From: Peribacillus sp. Bi96
GTDB lineage: Bacteria > Bacillota > Bacilli > Bacillales > DSM-1321
NCBI RefSeq assembly: GCF_918698115.1
Contig: NZ_CAKKLV010000002.1
Location: 248,001 to 312,000, forward strand
Length of the DNA stretch: 64,000 nt
Reading direction: 5' to 3'
This document shows, piece by piece, positions 47,233-57,008 of this stretch (position 1 is its first letter; every line of letters starts with the position of its first letter). A model generated the notes under the pieces. It searched no databases and was not told the origin of the DNA. It worked only from the letters and a program-made list of their open reading frames with translations. Both the position numbers and the translations under genes were made by a program.

Positions 47233-47249
47233 ATGGGAGGTGCAAACTA

Positions 47250-47912
47250 ATGGAAATTTTACAACAGCTAGGAACTTATTATTCCCAAAATTGGTTGTAT
47301 GTACTTACAGAGTTTTATCGTCACTTTTTAATGTCCGCTTATGGTGTATTATTTGCTGCAATCATAGCGATCCCAGTAGGCATTTTCATCGCAAAACATA
47401 AAAAACTGAGTAAGTGGGTATTTTCGATCACAAATGTCATCCAGACTACACCAGCATTGGCTCTGCTTGCTCTACTTATGCTAGTGATGGGGTTAGGAAC
47501 AAATACCGTAATTTTGTCATTGTTTTTATACTCCCTACTGCCAATCATGAGGAACACGTATGTCGGAATTATAAATATAGATCATGCGTATTTAGAATCC
47601 GGTAAAGCAATGGGCATGACGAAGTTCCAGTTATTAAGAATGGTCGAACTGCCATTATCCCTGTCTGTCATCATGGCTGGTTTACGTACAGCGCTTGTTG
47701 TTGCAATAGGAGTAACTGCCGTTGGTACATTCGTAGGTGCAGGCGGTCTCGGGGATATCATTGTCAGGGGAACCAATGCTTCAAATGGGACTGCAATCAT
47801 ACTAGCAGGAGCAATCCCGACGGCTTTGATGGCCATTCTGTCAGATCTTTTACTCGGTTGGTTGGAACGAGTGCTTTCACCGATAAAAAAGAAAAAATTT
47901 CATACAATCTAA
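47250..47912 (+). CDS. opuCD: Compatible-solute ABC transporter permease
   Basis: 220 residues, paralogue of the permease at 45650. The EAA loop reads AYLESGKAMGMTKFQLLRMVELPLSLSVIMAG and is followed by AVGTFVGAGGLGDIIVRG. Six membrane segments are predicted. ATG 47250 follows TGGGAGGTGCAAACTA, 17 bp after the lipoprotein. It ends the operon ahead of a perfect terminator. Confidence 0.92.
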   Translation: MEILQQLGTYYSQNWLYVLTEFYRHFLMSAYGVLFAAIIAIPVGIFIAKHKKLSKWVFSITNVIQTTPALALLALLMLVMGLGTNTVILSLFLYSLLPIMRNTYVGIINIDHAYLESGKAMGMTKFQLLRMVELPLSLSVIMAGLRTALVVAIGVTAVGTFVGAGGLGDIIVRGTNASNGTAIILAGAIPTALMAILSDLLLGWLERVLSPIKKKKFHTI

Positions 47913-47927
47913 ACAAAGCACGACAGG

Positions 47928-47967
47928 AAAAAAGCCATTGCATGCTTCATGCAATGGCTTTTTTCTT
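47928..47967 (+). terminator. Rho-independent terminator of the opuC-like operon
   Basis: Perfect AAAAAGCCATTGCATG / CATGCAATGGCTTTTT stem with a three-base loop and TTTTTTCTT tail. Confidence 0.95.
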
Positions 47968-48095
47968 AAGTATTTTTAGCGAAAAGTACAAGTACCATTA
48001 GAAATTGGAAGTTGAACTTATCCTGCCTTGTTTTTTATTTTAAATAAAGGGTAACTATAAGGGTAGTCGTAAAAAAAATATAAGGGGAATCGATC

Positions 48096-48929
48096 ATGAA
48101 ACTAACACCAGAGCAACGAATTGAACTTCATGGATTTAATAATCTTACGAAATCTTTAAGCTTTAATATGTATGATATCTGTTATACAAAAACGAGGGAA
48201 GAGAGAGAGGCGTATCTTGATTATATCGATGAACAATACAATGCAGAGAGGCTATCGAAGATTTTGCATAACGTTTCCGATTTAATTGGAGCGCATGTTT
48301 TAAATACGGCCAAACAGGATTATGTCCCACAAGGCGCCAGTGTAACCATACTTGTTTCAGAAGGTCCTGTCGTTGAGGTACCCACTGGAACTTATGAGGA
48401 ATCACCAGGGCCTCTACCTGATAATGTGGTCATGCAACTGGACAAAAGCCATATAACCGTACATACATACCCTGAATTTCATCCAAATGAAGGCATTAGC
48501 ACCTTCAGGGCGGATATCGATGTCTCTACTTGTGGAGAGATTTCTCCGCTTAAAGCCCTTAATTATCTCATACATTCCTTCGATACTGACATTATCACGA
48601 TCGATTATCGTGTAAGAGGGTTTACCAGAGATAAAAATGGCCGGAAATTGTTCATAGATCATGATATTAATTCGATCCAAAACTATATCCCCGAAGAAGT
48701 AAAGGGGTTATATGACATGATAGATGTAAATGTATATCAGGAAAATATATTCCATACGAAATGTAAACTAAAAAGATTCGATATTAATAATTATTTATTC
48801 GGTTATACAGAGGAAAAACTAAATACAGAGGAAAGGCAGGAAATAATAGAAAGGCTTCGAACGGAGATGGATGAAATTTTTTATGGTGCAAATGTTCCCC
48901 ATCCATTAGAGAAAAACAAGCATTCCTAA
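48096..48929 (+). CDS. speD: S-adenosylmethionine decarboxylase proenzyme, E. coli (long) type
   Basis: 277 residues. Self-cleaves to form a pyruvoyl group and decarboxylates SAM for spermidine synthesis. The cleavage site is Lys117-Ser118 within [13 protein letters not shown], and [20 protein letters not shown] and [15 protein letters not shown] match the E. coli SpeD closely. This is the approximately 265-residue class, unlike the 126-residue SpeD of B. subtilis. No speE or arginine decarboxylase is adjacent. ATG 48096 follows AAGGGGAATCGATC. A hairpin at the 3' end serves both strands. Confidence 0.94.
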   Translation: MKLTPEQRIELHGFNNLTKSLSFNMYDICYTKTREEREAYLDYIDEQYNAERLSKILHNVSDLIGAHVLNTAKQDYVPQGASVTILVSEGPVVEVPTGTYEESPGPLPDNVVMQLDKSHITVHTYPEFHPNEGISTFRADIDVSTCGEISPLKALNYLIHSFDTDIITIDYRVRGFTRDKNGRKLFIDHDINSIQNYIPEEVKGLYDMIDVNVYQENIFHTKCKLKRFDINNYLFGYTEEKLNTEERQEIIERLRTEMDEIFYGANVPHPLEKNKHS

Positions 48930-48947
48930 TAAGGGGATGCTTGTTTA
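48913..48947. terminator. Bidirectional terminator between speD and the yeiH-like gene
   Basis: AACAAGCATTCC / GGGATGCTTGTT stem overlapping the end of speD, with T-rich flank. Confidence 0.75.
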
Positions 48948-48954
48948 GCTAATG

Positions 48955-49989
48955 TTAATTTAAATGGAAAACGAGAACCAATCCATACCCGAGACATGTT
49001 AATAGAACAGAGCCTATCAACCCAGCGACAAAAGGTTTTCCGCCATATTTCTTAAAGGTTACGAGGTCAATATTCAATCCTAGTCCGGCCATTGACATAG
49101 CCATGAGGATATAAGAAAGCATAACAAGCTTTTCGGCTATATACTCAGGAACAACTCCTGAGGAATAGAGAGCGCTCATTAATAAAAACCCAAAAATAAA
49201 CCATGGTATCTGAATGGATTTCCAAGAAGATTCCTTTCCGTTATCCCGGGATTGCTCTTTCCAATTCATGATGAATCCAATTATCATGGCAACAGGGATA
49301 AGCAGGGCTACTCTTGTTAACTTGACCATGACAGCTAAATCCACTGCCTCATTTCCCCCCGGTGCTGCTGCCGCGATGACGTGAGCAATTTCATGGAGTG
49401 TCGCACCCGAAAATATACCATATCCTGGATTGGATAACTCCAATATTGGATATAGGATCGTATAACCGAAAGTGAAGGTTGTACCTAATACAGCAACCGT
49501 CGCTACAGCTATTGCGGTATCTTTTTCTTTTGCTTTTATTTGGGAGGAAATTGCCAGGATGGCAGCAGCTCCACAAATTCCCGTTCCGCAAGCTGTCAAT
49601 ATGCCTAGCTTTTTCTCAACTTTAAATAGGCGGGTCAATCCATAAACTACTAATATAGCAAATACAAGACTAATGGCGCCTACCGCAAATGTTTTCGGAC
49701 CCGCATTAAAAATATCCTTCAGGTTCAAGCGCATTCCTAATAAGATAATGCCCATTCTCAAAAGGACTTTACTTGAATAATTTGTCCCTGCAACGGCGTA
49801 AGCTGGAACGCCAATTATCGATTTCCAAACAACACCAATCAGTATCGCAATGACTAACTGTCCCATTATATGAAGGAATGGAAGCTCAGCTAAGTATTTT
49901 GCTGCAAGTGCAATTAGCAAAGTCAATGCTATTCCTTTTGTAAATCCAAGTTTTTTTGTTTTAACGTTTGTTTGTTCCAGTGTGATCAC
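48955..49989 (-). CDS. YeiH-family putative sulfate/anion exporter (UPF0324)
   Basis: 344 residues with about 10 membrane helices. MGQLVIAILIGVVWKS, GIILLGMRLNLKDI, LTACGTGICGAAAILAIS and GATLHEIAHVIAAA are conserved blocks of the YeiH family. It is divergent from a LysR regulator, the standard arrangement. Function is often given as sulfate or other anion export, without firm biochemistry. The start is uncertain: GTG 49989 on the minus strand gives the expected N-terminus, but the purine-rich GATGGA abuts it with almost no spacing, so a start a few codons later is possible. Confidence 0.85.
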   Translation of the reverse strand: MITLEQTNVKTKKLGFTKGIALTLLIALAAKYLAELPFLHIMGQLVIAILIGVVWKSIIGVPAYAVAGTNYSSKVLLRMGIILLGMRLNLKDIFNAGPKTFAVGAISLVFAILVVYGLTRLFKVEKKLGILTACGTGICGAAAILAISSQIKAKEKDTAIAVATVAVLGTTFTFGYTILYPILELSNPGYGIFSGATLHEIAHVIAAAAPGGNEAVDLAVMVKLTRVALLIPVAMIIGFIMNWKEQSRDNGKESSWKSIQIPWFIFGFLLMSALYSSGVVPEYIAEKLVMLSYILMAMSMAGLGLNIDLVTFKKYGGKPFVAGLIGSVLLTCLGYGLVLVFHLN

Positions 49990-50113
49990 TCCATCATTGT
50001 TGATGCCTTAACATTAATGCTAAATTAAAAATAAGTGAAATATATTTTTGCTATATCAATGATAACTTATACTTATGATAAAATGAATCGCATAGGTAAA
50101 TAGGGAGGTAACT

Positions 50114-51004
50114 ATGGATCCGTTAAAAGTATTCGTAACCGTAATCGAACAGAAAAACTTTTCAAGAGCAGGGGATATACTGAACCTGTCGCAGCCAGGA
50201 GTCAGTCTGCACATAAGAAATTTGGAAAATGAGTTAGGAACGAAATTAATTTATCGTTCTCCCAAACAAGTTCAAATAACAGAGCCGGGAAAAATATTGT
50301 ATAGACATGCAAAGCAAATGCTTAATCATTATGAAACAGCAAAAAGAGAAATAAATGAATTTAATAACGTGGTGAGCGGAACGATGAAAATAGGGGCAAG
50401 CTTCACGATAGGGGAATATTATCTTCCAAAAGTTTTAGCAGAATATGCTGCTAAATATCCGCTGGTGGACATACAAATCATCATCTCGAATTCTAATGAA
50501 GTCATTCAAGGGATACGTTCCAATCAGATTGATATAGGTTTGATTGAAGGGGAAACGGATTATAAAGATATCGATGTCATCCCATTCATGAAAGACGAAA
50601 TGATTGTGGTCGTTCCCCCAGTCCATCCACTTTCACAGATGGATATTATAGAGGGTGACATGCTGCAAAACCAAATATGGATACTTAGGGAGCAAGGATC
50701 GGGAACTCGTACATATTCGGATAAACTACTGAGCAGCCTGGAGCTAAGCATCAAGCGAAGCTTCATTTTCACCAGTATCCAAGGTGTGAAAGAAGCGGTG
50801 ATGGCAGGACTTGGCATTGCCCTGTTATCCAGATTGACAGTACAAAAAGAATTGAAATCCAATGAGTTGAAAACCTTTCATGTGAAAAATGAACCCATTA
50901 TCAGACCTTTTTCAATCGTGAAAAAGAAAGACTTTGAAGCATCAAAAGCCATGGAGTTGTTCTTAAGGAAGGTCGAAGAATATGCGATAAAAGGGCCGTC
51001 CTAA
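50114..51004 (+). CDS. LysR-family regulator (CysL/YwfK-like)
   Basis: 296 residues. N-terminal winged helix: LKVFVTVIEQKNFSRAGDILNLSQPGVSLHIRNLENELGTKLIYRS (about 4-49). The effector domain follows (MKIGASFTIGEYYLPKVLAEY, then LIEGETDYKDIDVIPFMKDEMIVVVPP). The closest remembered relative is CysL/YwfK, which activates sulfite reductase in B. subtilis. Divergence from the YeiH-like exporter over a 124-bp region indicates it controls that gene. ATG 50114 follows AGGGAGGTAACT. Confidence 0.87.
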   Translation: MDPLKVFVTVIEQKNFSRAGDILNLSQPGVSLHIRNLENELGTKLIYRSPKQVQITEPGKILYRHAKQMLNHYETAKREINEFNNVVSGTMKIGASFTIGEYYLPKVLAEYAAKYPLVDIQIIISNSNEVIQGIRSNQIDIGLIEGETDYKDIDVIPFMKDEMIVVVPPVHPLSQMDIIEGDMLQNQIWILREQGSGTRTYSDKLLSSLELSIKRSFIFTSIQGVKEAVMAGLGIALLSRLTVQKELKSNELKTFHVKNEPIIRPFSIVKKKDFEASKAMELFLRKVEEYAIKGPS

Positions 51005-51021
51005 ATAATAACCCTAAACAT

Positions 51022-51060
51022 TTGCTCATCCTTTCATAATGAAGAGGGTGGGCATTTTTA
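51022..51060 (+). terminator. Terminator of the LysR gene
   Basis: TGCTCATCCT / AGGGTGGGCA stem (wobble pairs included) followed by TTTTTAA. Confidence 0.65.
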
Positions 51061-51244
51061 ACGACGAAATATTTTTAATTTTAATGAAAACGTCGAAAGT
51101 ATTTTGGAATATGTCAATCAATAAGCTAATTTTACGTATTTTCACATTATTGCAAACATATAAATTAAGTAGGTAGTCTCCAGGAAGTTCTAAGTCCCTG
51201 TTTGACTTTTCCTGATATTAATAATCTTAAAAGGAGCAACCACA

Positions 51245-52156
51245 TTGGCTATAGAGAAGCAGAAAGATAAGCGGATTTCTGTTTTCGACAGGATTATAGG
51301 ATTCATGCCAAAATTTTATGTGATTGGAACCATTTTAATTTTTGTTTATACGCTAGTAGCGATGGCTCATTTAGGTATCCAAACTTTGAATAAGCCAGAG
51401 GAAGCCGTGGCTCCTGCCACAAATCCACCTATTTCTCAGGGCTTTGAAAATACATTGATAACATTAATCATCGAACCGATCGTAACGTCTGAATTTTATC
51501 AAATCATCTTTAACACTTTATTTCTTTACCTTGTTTGGATACTGCTTTTCCTATTAGCACCGATTGCTTTTTACCGTTTAAAGCACTTTAAGTTTTTTAA
51601 TATCGAAATTGAAATTGAAAAACAAGATGCAGCCGTTTATGAAGTATTTAGCATGAGCAGTTCGAAAATGAAATTTGCAGCGTATTTAACTTCTGAAGAA
51701 TATCAATTGGAGATATCAGAGGAAATTGCCAATAGCAAGGATTTTAAATCACCCTTAATATATACACTGGACAGCGCCGTGGACTTTTATTCCAATCAAT
51801 TGGGACTGACCTTCACTTATGATATATATACCCTGAACCAATTCAAGAAAGCAAAACTGCCTAAATCCATTAAAGCGATGCTTGATAAGTCGATCCAAAC
51901 TGGTGATCCATGCATCTCGAACAAAAGCAACAGTGATAGTGAATATTACAAGAACTTCCTATTGCATTATTTTGAAAACATGGATGGGAAATTTGTCACC
52001 GTCCTTAATAGCTATCAAACGGAATTTGATACGTTCGATAAATCACTACTCAAGATCCTGCAAAATGTCATATACGATTACTATCTTCAGTATAACTATA
52101 TTTATGAAGTAAGCGAGAAGATGGAGAAAAATGAAGCGATTTTTCACAGTAAATAA
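51245..52156 (+). CDS. Membrane protein of unknown function
   Basis: 303 residues. Two membrane segments, about 20-42 (FYVIGTILIFVYTLVAMAHL) and 88-112 (LFLYLVWILLFLLAPIAFY), flank a 45-residue loop. After these comes a 190-residue soluble domain, probably cytosolic, with an alternating pattern (FNIEIEIEKQDAAVYEVFS, LIYTLDSAVDFYSNQLGLTFTYDIYTLN, FVTVLNSYQTEFDTFDKSLLKILQNVI) that resembles a small alpha/beta sensor such as GAF, but I cannot name it. TTG 51245 follows AAAGGAGC. It stands alone with its own terminator. Confidence 0.65.
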   Translation: MAIEKQKDKRISVFDRIIGFMPKFYVIGTILIFVYTLVAMAHLGIQTLNKPEEAVAPATNPPISQGFENTLITLIIEPIVTSEFYQIIFNTLFLYLVWILLFLLAPIAFYRLKHFKFFNIEIEIEKQDAAVYEVFSMSSSKMKFAAYLTSEEYQLEISEEIANSKDFKSPLIYTLDSAVDFYSNQLGLTFTYDIYTLNQFKKAKLPKSIKAMLDKSIQTGDPCISNKSNSDSEYYKNFLLHYFENMDGKFVTVLNSYQTEFDTFDKSLLKILQNVIYDYYLQYNYIYEVSEKMEKNEAIFHSK

Positions 52157-52159
52157 AAA

Positions 52160-52188
52160 AACCACCCTACAAGTGGTTATTTTTTTTG
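52160..52188 (+). terminator. Terminator of the 303-residue membrane protein gene
   Basis: AACCAC / GTGGTT stem with a seven-base loop, followed by eight T. Confidence 0.75.
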
Positions 52189-52622
52189 GAAAGATGATTG
52201 TTAATAATATTTTGGACAATTACATTATTACCAATGAGCTCAGACGATTTCTTTACGTGTTGTTCCCGAAAATCCATGTTCTTTATTTTCTTAGACTTTT
52301 TCCCATTTTTAAAATTATTGAAGGCATTTAAAAAAGCTATCTGAATCACTCCCCTTATAGATTAGTATATTCATATTTTGGATAAAATTTCATGAAAAAC
52401 CCCATTTTATTAAAAAATGTTTTGGAGATTAAGAACTGGATTGAATCAATCTAAACATTTAAATAGACATTCTTGAAGAAGTTAATATAATAAATCCTGC
52501 ATTTTTTTAATTAGAAATAAAGAAATTCCATCAAAAGTATTGTATAGTAATAATAAAGAGTTCGAACAAACATTCGTTTCTTTGAGGCAAGACGACTTCA
52601 ATAGTGGAACAGGAGAGAGACA
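52189..52622. other. Intergenic region with a doubtful small minus-strand frame
   Basis: A 60-codon minus-strand frame (about 52167-52349) encodes a basic peptide, FLNAFNNFKNGKKSKKIKNMDFREQ, with AAGGGGA immediately before its GTG. The spacing is wrong and it overlaps the terminator, so I do not call a gene. The rest is AT-rich and unassigned. Confidence 0.3.
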
Positions 52623-53249
52623 GTGAACGGTACAGCACACATGGCAATAGGGGCAACGGTTGGCTTCTTAACGGCAAACACATTACAAACCGATCCAACC
52701 ACCACTTTATTTTTGGTTGGGATGGGGGGCGTTTCAGGCCTGATGCCAGACATGGATATTGATGGGAAGTTAAGTAATAGGATTACCTTTTCACACAAGT
52801 TTATCCGAACGTTAGCACAAACGATTGGGATTCTATTGATTATTTATAGTGTATTGGAAGGTTTTGAAAAGGAAAAGTGGATTGGTGTAGGGGCAGGAAT
52901 TGGACTGATCATAATATCCTCATTCATTACACAAAGGCATATGTTGACCCTGACTGGATTAGGGGTTTTAGGTGTCGGAATATCCTTACAGGAAAACTGG
53001 TTATGGCTGTTAGGCATTTATATTATTCTAGCATCCTTTACACCACATAGAAGTTATACACATTCGATTGCTGGCATCGCTTTCTTTGGCATCATTGCTT
53101 TTCAAATTCAAGCATCGCTTGAGATCGAAGGAATTTTCACTACTTGTCTATTAGGATACATAAGCCATTTAATCGCTGACATGAAATTTTTACCTTTTAA
53201 TAAGCGAGGGGTAAAGTTATTTTTGCCATTTTTCTCAAAAGAATTTTAA
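52623..53249 (+). CDS. YdjM-like membrane-bound metal-dependent hydrolase (DUF457)
   Basis: 208 residues. HMAIGATVGFL at the N-terminus, GGVSGLMPDMDIDGKLSNR and RSYTHSIAG, then ISHLIADM carry the conserved His and Asp residues of the YdjM family, with four membrane helices between. Some relatives are under LexA control; I see no LexA box here. Enzymatic activity is unproven for the family. GTG 52623 follows AGGAGAGA. Confidence 0.85.
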   Translation: MNGTAHMAIGATVGFLTANTLQTDPTTTLFLVGMGGVSGLMPDMDIDGKLSNRITFSHKFIRTLAQTIGILLIIYSVLEGFEKEKWIGVGAGIGLIIISSFITQRHMLTLTGLGVLGVGISLQENWLWLLGIYIILASFTPHRSYTHSIAGIAFFGIIAFQIQASLEIEGIFTTCLLGYISHLIADMKFLPFNKRGVKLFLPFFSKEF

Positions 53250-53276
53250 TAGTGGATTCCAGTTCCACTATTCAGA

Positions 53277-53445
53277 CTGTAGACGAACTCGAAGAAAGCC
53301 GAGAGTTTATCTACAGTTTTTTTCAGGGTTTATAAAAATTCGAACATAGATTGGAACGTAGGGTACTGGCTTTCAGGGGCGAGTCCGAACTCGTTGCTCT
53401 TTGCCCCTGCTGGGTCTCCTTGGGCCTGAATACCAGTACCACTGT
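53277..53445 (-). repeat. Interspersed repeat copy 4, variant body with terminator hairpin
   Basis: Starts with TGTAGACGAACTCG...CGAGAGTTTATCTACA, the same hairpin as copies 1 and 2, followed by TTTTTTTCAGGG, 28 bp after the YdjM-like stop codon, so it should terminate that gene. The remaining body keeps ATTCGAACATAGATTGGAACG, GGTACTGGC, GGGGCGAG and GGGTCTCCTTGGGCC but differs from the other copies and is palindromic (GGTACTGGCTTTCAGG / CCTGAATACCAGTACC). 53446-53667 shows no gene. Confidence 0.7.
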
Positions 53446-53667
53446 TTTTTATGAAATGAAGCTTTACTAGTTTTGAAAAATGATACTTAAATGTAAATTG
53501 AATTAAAGTTGATTATCCATGCCAAAATTCGACTTTTTTTTAGTTTTTATATGGTCATTCTTCCTATATCTACTAAATGTAACATAATTGTAAAGTTCCT
53601 GTGATGCGAATGATATAGCTTTTCAAGTATATTAGGTTTAGCAGATTACATCAGGGGGTAAAATATT

Positions 53668-54111
53668 TTGTTCAAGAAAATTGTCGTCGGATTGTCATTA
53701 GCTATTATGCTTGCTTTGGTATCTTTTGCAGGGGAGCAAGCGGAAGCAGCTTCATATCATACAAAAGCGATTAAAGTGGCCAAAAGTGAATTAGGTACAA
53801 AATATAAAATGGGTGGCATTTCCTCATCAGGTTTTGATTGCTCAGGCTTAGTGAAATATTCATATCAAAAAGCTGGCAAGAATCTACCAAGGACAGCTGC
53901 TGATATATACAAAAAAGGAACAAAGGTTAAGACCTTACAAAAAGGTGACTTAATGTTTTTTGCACCAAATAAAGCTAAAAAACCCACACATGTGGCAATA
54001 TACATAGGTGACAATCAATTCATTCACTCTTCCTCATCAAAGGGAGTGTCATACGCTAAAACCAATAATAGTTATTGGAAGCCAAAGTTTATTGGAGCAA
54101 AACGCATTTAA
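53668..54111 (+). CDS. Secreted NlpC/P60 cell-wall endopeptidase
   Basis: 147 residues. A signal peptide (MFKKIVVGLSLAIMLALVSF, then AEAAS with cleavage near 28) leads directly to a minimal NlpC/P60 domain. The catalytic set is Cys58 in SGFDCSGLVKYSY, His108 in PTHVAIYIG and His120 in FIHSSS. There is no LysM or SH3 wall-binding module, so it is shorter than most autolysins. Expected to cut D-Glu-meso-diaminopimelate bonds in peptidoglycan. TTG 53668 follows AGGGGGTAAAATAT. Confidence 0.88.
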   Translation: MFKKIVVGLSLAIMLALVSFAGEQAEAASYHTKAIKVAKSELGTKYKMGGISSSGFDCSGLVKYSYQKAGKNLPRTAADIYKKGTKVKTLQKGDLMFFAPNKAKKPTHVAIYIGDNQFIHSSSSKGVSYAKTNNSYWKPKFIGAKRI

Positions 54112-54143
54112 TAGAAGGAAAGCATCTTTATAGTAACGAGTAT

Positions 54144-54170
54144 GAGACTTCATGAAGTCTCTTTTTTTTG
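54144..54170 (+). terminator. Terminator of the NlpC/P60 gene
   Basis: GAGACTT-CATG-AAGTCTC stem followed by eight T. 54171-54440 holds no gene I can support. Confidence 0.9.
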
Positions 54171-54445
54171 TTTAAAAAAAGGGTCGATGAGACATGGTCA
54201 ACATTAACCATATTTGTTAGCTCTAAGACACCTTGATGCAATTAAGTAGAAGAGTGTATGTTATGATTCGTCCTCAAAGGGGTAATCAATAAAAGAGGAC
54301 ATACATGGAATCTTTTTATTTGACTGGAAATAGATAGTTTAATATGATTAGCAAACCAATCCGGATGTTTCTATGAAGTTACCTATCCTTATTGGTATTA
54401 GAAAATTCCTAATTTCTTTATGGAAAAAATTCCAGTTCAAAATTA

Positions 54446-54502
54446 TTGAAAGCCAAAGAAGGTCAATGTATAATAAAGTCAGAAAGTCAAAGAAGGTCAA
54501 AG
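54446..54502 (+). promoter_or_regulatory. clpE promoter with two CtsR boxes
   Basis: TTGAAA (54446-54451) and TATAAT (54469-54474) are 17 bp apart. A CtsR heptad repeat, AGCCAAAGAAGGTCAAT, lies between them (54451-54467), and a near-perfect one, AGTCAAAGAAGGTCAAA, lies just downstream (54485-54501). CtsR binds tandem GGTCAAA repeats with a 3-bp spacer and represses clp genes until heat or disulfide stress. Two sites imply tight control, as for clpE in B. subtilis. Confidence 0.92.
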
Positions 54503-54542
54503 TTTTATTGTGAATGTAATAATTTTAAAGGAGGAGTACTAC

Positions 54543-56669
54543 ATGCTTTGTGAAAAATGCCATGTAAACCACGCTAATATTAATGTTCACCTAAATATGA
54601 ATGGTCAGGAGCATGATGTGAAACTGTGCTCCACTTGTTATAAAGAAGAGACTAACAAACTTGGAGCAGCGATGGGGGGGATGAATACTGGAAAATTCCA
54701 ATATAATGGATTCCAAAATTCATTCAATCCATTTAATTATAATGAAGTGCCACAATCGGATTCTGTTGAAGACGAAGACGAAGGATTGCTTGAGGAGTAT
54801 GGACACAATCTGACCGATGCTGCAAAAGCAGGACTTATTGATCCGGTTATCGGCAGGAATGAAGAAATAAAACGAGTCATAGAAGTTCTAAATAGACGTA
54901 ATAAAAATAATCCTGTTTTAATTGGTGAACCTGGGGTAGGTAAAACAGCCATTGCTGAAGGGTTGGCTCTCGCCATCGTTGAAGGTTCAGTACCTGTTAA
55001 GTTACGAAATAAAATAGTGTATATGCTTGATATCGCGTCACTTGTTTCGAACACTGGTATTCGGGGGCAATTCGAAGAACGGATGAAGCAGTTGATCGGT
55101 GAATTACAGGAAAGAAAAAATGTCATTTTATTCATCGATGAAATTCACCAAATTGTCGGGGCTGGTTCAGCAGAAGGATCAATGGATGCTGGAAATATCT
55201 TAAAACCAGCGCTTGCTAGAGGGGAGCTTCAACTTGTCGGAGCGACTACATTGTCTGAATATCGAAAAATTGAAAAAGACGGAGCACTTGAACGTCGCTT
55301 TCAGCCCGTTCAGGTCGATGAACCGACCACAGATGAAGCACTTGTCATTTTACAAGGATTAAAAGAAAGTTATGAAGCGTATCATGGGGTCAGTTATAGT
55401 GAGGAAGCACTGAAAGCTGCAGTAGAACTTTCAAACCGCTACATTCAAGATCGTTTTCTCCCTGACAAGGCGATTGACCTGATGGATGAGGCGGGTTCTA
55501 AATTGAACTTGACCATAGAAGACGGTCAGGAAGAAGATATGAAAGAGCGTCTTGCCCAAATCTATAAAGAAAAAGAACTGGCACTAAAAGAAGAAGCATA
55601 TGAAAAAGCGGCGGTTCTGCGTGATGAAGAAGAAAAATTGGAAAAGTCCTTGCAAGCTGGAGAAAATTCAGTCAAACCAATTGTTACCGTCGAGGATATT
55701 CAAGTCATCATTGAACAAAAAACCGGTATACCGGTAGGTAAGTTACAGGAGGATGAGCAAGAAAGAATGATTCATCTTCAAGCGGAACTTATGAAAAAAG
55801 TCATTGGTCAGAAAGAGGCCGTTAAAAAGGTTGCAAAAGCCGTCAGAAGAAGTCGTGCAGGGTTAAAATCCAAAAAACGTCCTACCGGTTCTTTCCTTTT
55901 TGTTGGTCCAACTGGAGTAGGTAAAACAGAATTGGCAAAAACCCTTGCAGAGGAATTGTTTGGAGATAAGGAAGCGATGATTCGTCTAGACATGAGTGAG
56001 TTCATGGAGAAACATAGTGTTTCCAAGTTAATTGGTTCACCTCCTGGATACGTTGGACACGAGGAAGCAGGACAATTAACTGAAAAAGTTCGTCGTAAAC
56101 CTTACAGTATTATTTTATTGGATGAGATTGAAAAGGCACATCCAGATGTTATGCATATGTTCCTGCAAATTCTAGAAGATGGGCGTTTGACCGACAGTCA
56201 AGGCCGAACCGTTACTTTTAAAGACACTGTGATTATCATGACAAGTAATGCTGGTGTTGGAGAAAAACAAAAAGTAATGGGATTCGGTACTAGTACAGCC
56301 GTGGAAGAGGCGTCCATTCTGCAGTCATTGGGCAGTTTCTTCAAGCCGGAATTCTTGAACAGATTTGATAGCATCATTGAATTCTCAGCATTGAAGAAGG
56401 AAGATCTTCTGCAAATCGTTGATATCATGATTTCTGAACTTGACGAAACACTTTCTGCACAAGAATTAACATTAGTTGTGACAGATGAAGCAAAACAAAA
56501 ACTGATTGAATTAGGATACCATCCAACATTCGGGGCTAGACCGCTTCGTAGAGTCATTCAGGAACAACTCGAAGACGGCATTACCGACTTTATCTTTGAG
56601 CAGCCTGAAGTGATGAACTTTACTGCAATTGTTGAAGATAACCAGATGAAAATTATTAAAACACCATAA
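54543..56669 (+). CDS. clpE: ATP-dependent Clp protease ATP-binding subunit ClpE
   Basis: 708 residues. The N-terminal zinc finger CEKC...CSTC (Cys3, Cys6, Cys33, Cys36 approximately) distinguishes ClpE from ClpC. AAA domain 1 has Walker [10 protein letters not shown] and Walker [11 protein letters not shown]; a UVR-like coiled middle domain follows ([23 protein letters not shown]); AAA domain 2 has GPTGVGKTE and [14 protein letters not shown] tripeptide near residue 628 should dock ClpP. ATG 54543 follows AAAGGAGGAGTACTAC. Unfolds damaged proteins and CtsR under heat stress. Confidence 0.96.
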   Translation: MLCEKCHVNHANINVHLNMNGQEHDVKLCSTCYKEETNKLGAAMGGMNTGKFQYNGFQNSFNPFNYNEVPQSDSVEDEDEGLLEEYGHNLTDAAKAGLIDPVIGRNEEIKRVIEVLNRRNKNNPVLIGEPGVGKTAIAEGLALAIVEGSVPVKLRNKIVYMLDIASLVSNTGIRGQFEERMKQLIGELQERKNVILFIDEIHQIVGAGSAEGSMDAGNILKPALARGELQLVGATTLSEYRKIEKDGALERRFQPVQVDEPTTDEALVILQGLKESYEAYHGVSYSEEALKAAVELSNRYIQDRFLPDKAIDLMDEAGSKLNLTIEDGQEEDMKERLAQIYKEKELALKEEAYEKAAVLRDEEEKLEKSLQAGENSVKPIVTVEDIQVIIEQKTGIPVGKLQEDEQERMIHLQAELMKKVIGQKEAVKKVAKAVRRSRAGLKSKKRPTGSFLFVGPTGVGKTELAKTLAEELFGDKEAMIRLDMSEFMEKHSVSKLIGSPPGYVGHEEAGQLTEKVRRKPYSIILLDEIEKAHPDVMHMFLQILEDGRLTDSQGRTVTFKDTVIIMTSNAGVGEKQKVMGFGTSTAVEEASILQSLGSFFKPEFLNRFDSIIEFSALKKEDLLQIVDIMISELDETLSAQELTLVVTDEAKQKLIELGYHPTFGARPLRRVIQEQLEDGITDFIFEQPEVMNFTAIVEDNQMKIIKTP

Positions 56670-56679
56670 AGAGTACTAG

Positions 56680-56724
56680 AAATGCCTCCAAGACCGTAAA
56701 ACTGTTATGGAGGCATTTTTTTAT
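56680..56724 (+). terminator. Rho-independent terminator of clpE
   Basis: AAATGCCTCCA / TGGAGGCATTT stem followed by a run of T. 56725-57008 contains no gene I can support. Confidence 0.88.
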
Positions 56725-57008
56725 CTTTTTTAAGTTTTTCCTTATTATCTTGATTCTTCAGAGGTCTATAATAGGTTAGAAATTGAAGCGAAACAAATTG
56801 ATACATTACAATTCTAATAATCCGGAAACGAATTTCAGAATTTTCTCCATAATTTTTTGTGCGAATGTTTTTAAGCGTCATTCCGGTGGAATCATAGGTA
56901 AAGGGGATCAAATAGTGTATGATAAAGCCTATTCTTAACAAGGCATATGAAAAAATATATTAAATAAATTCCTGTTTTGGAATGGGGATTTCAATGGAGG
57001 AATGACCT

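Noticed and set aside
52167..52349. A basic 60-codon minus-strand frame
   Set aside because: It overlaps a terminator, its purine-rich site abuts the GTG with no spacing, and I recognise no family.
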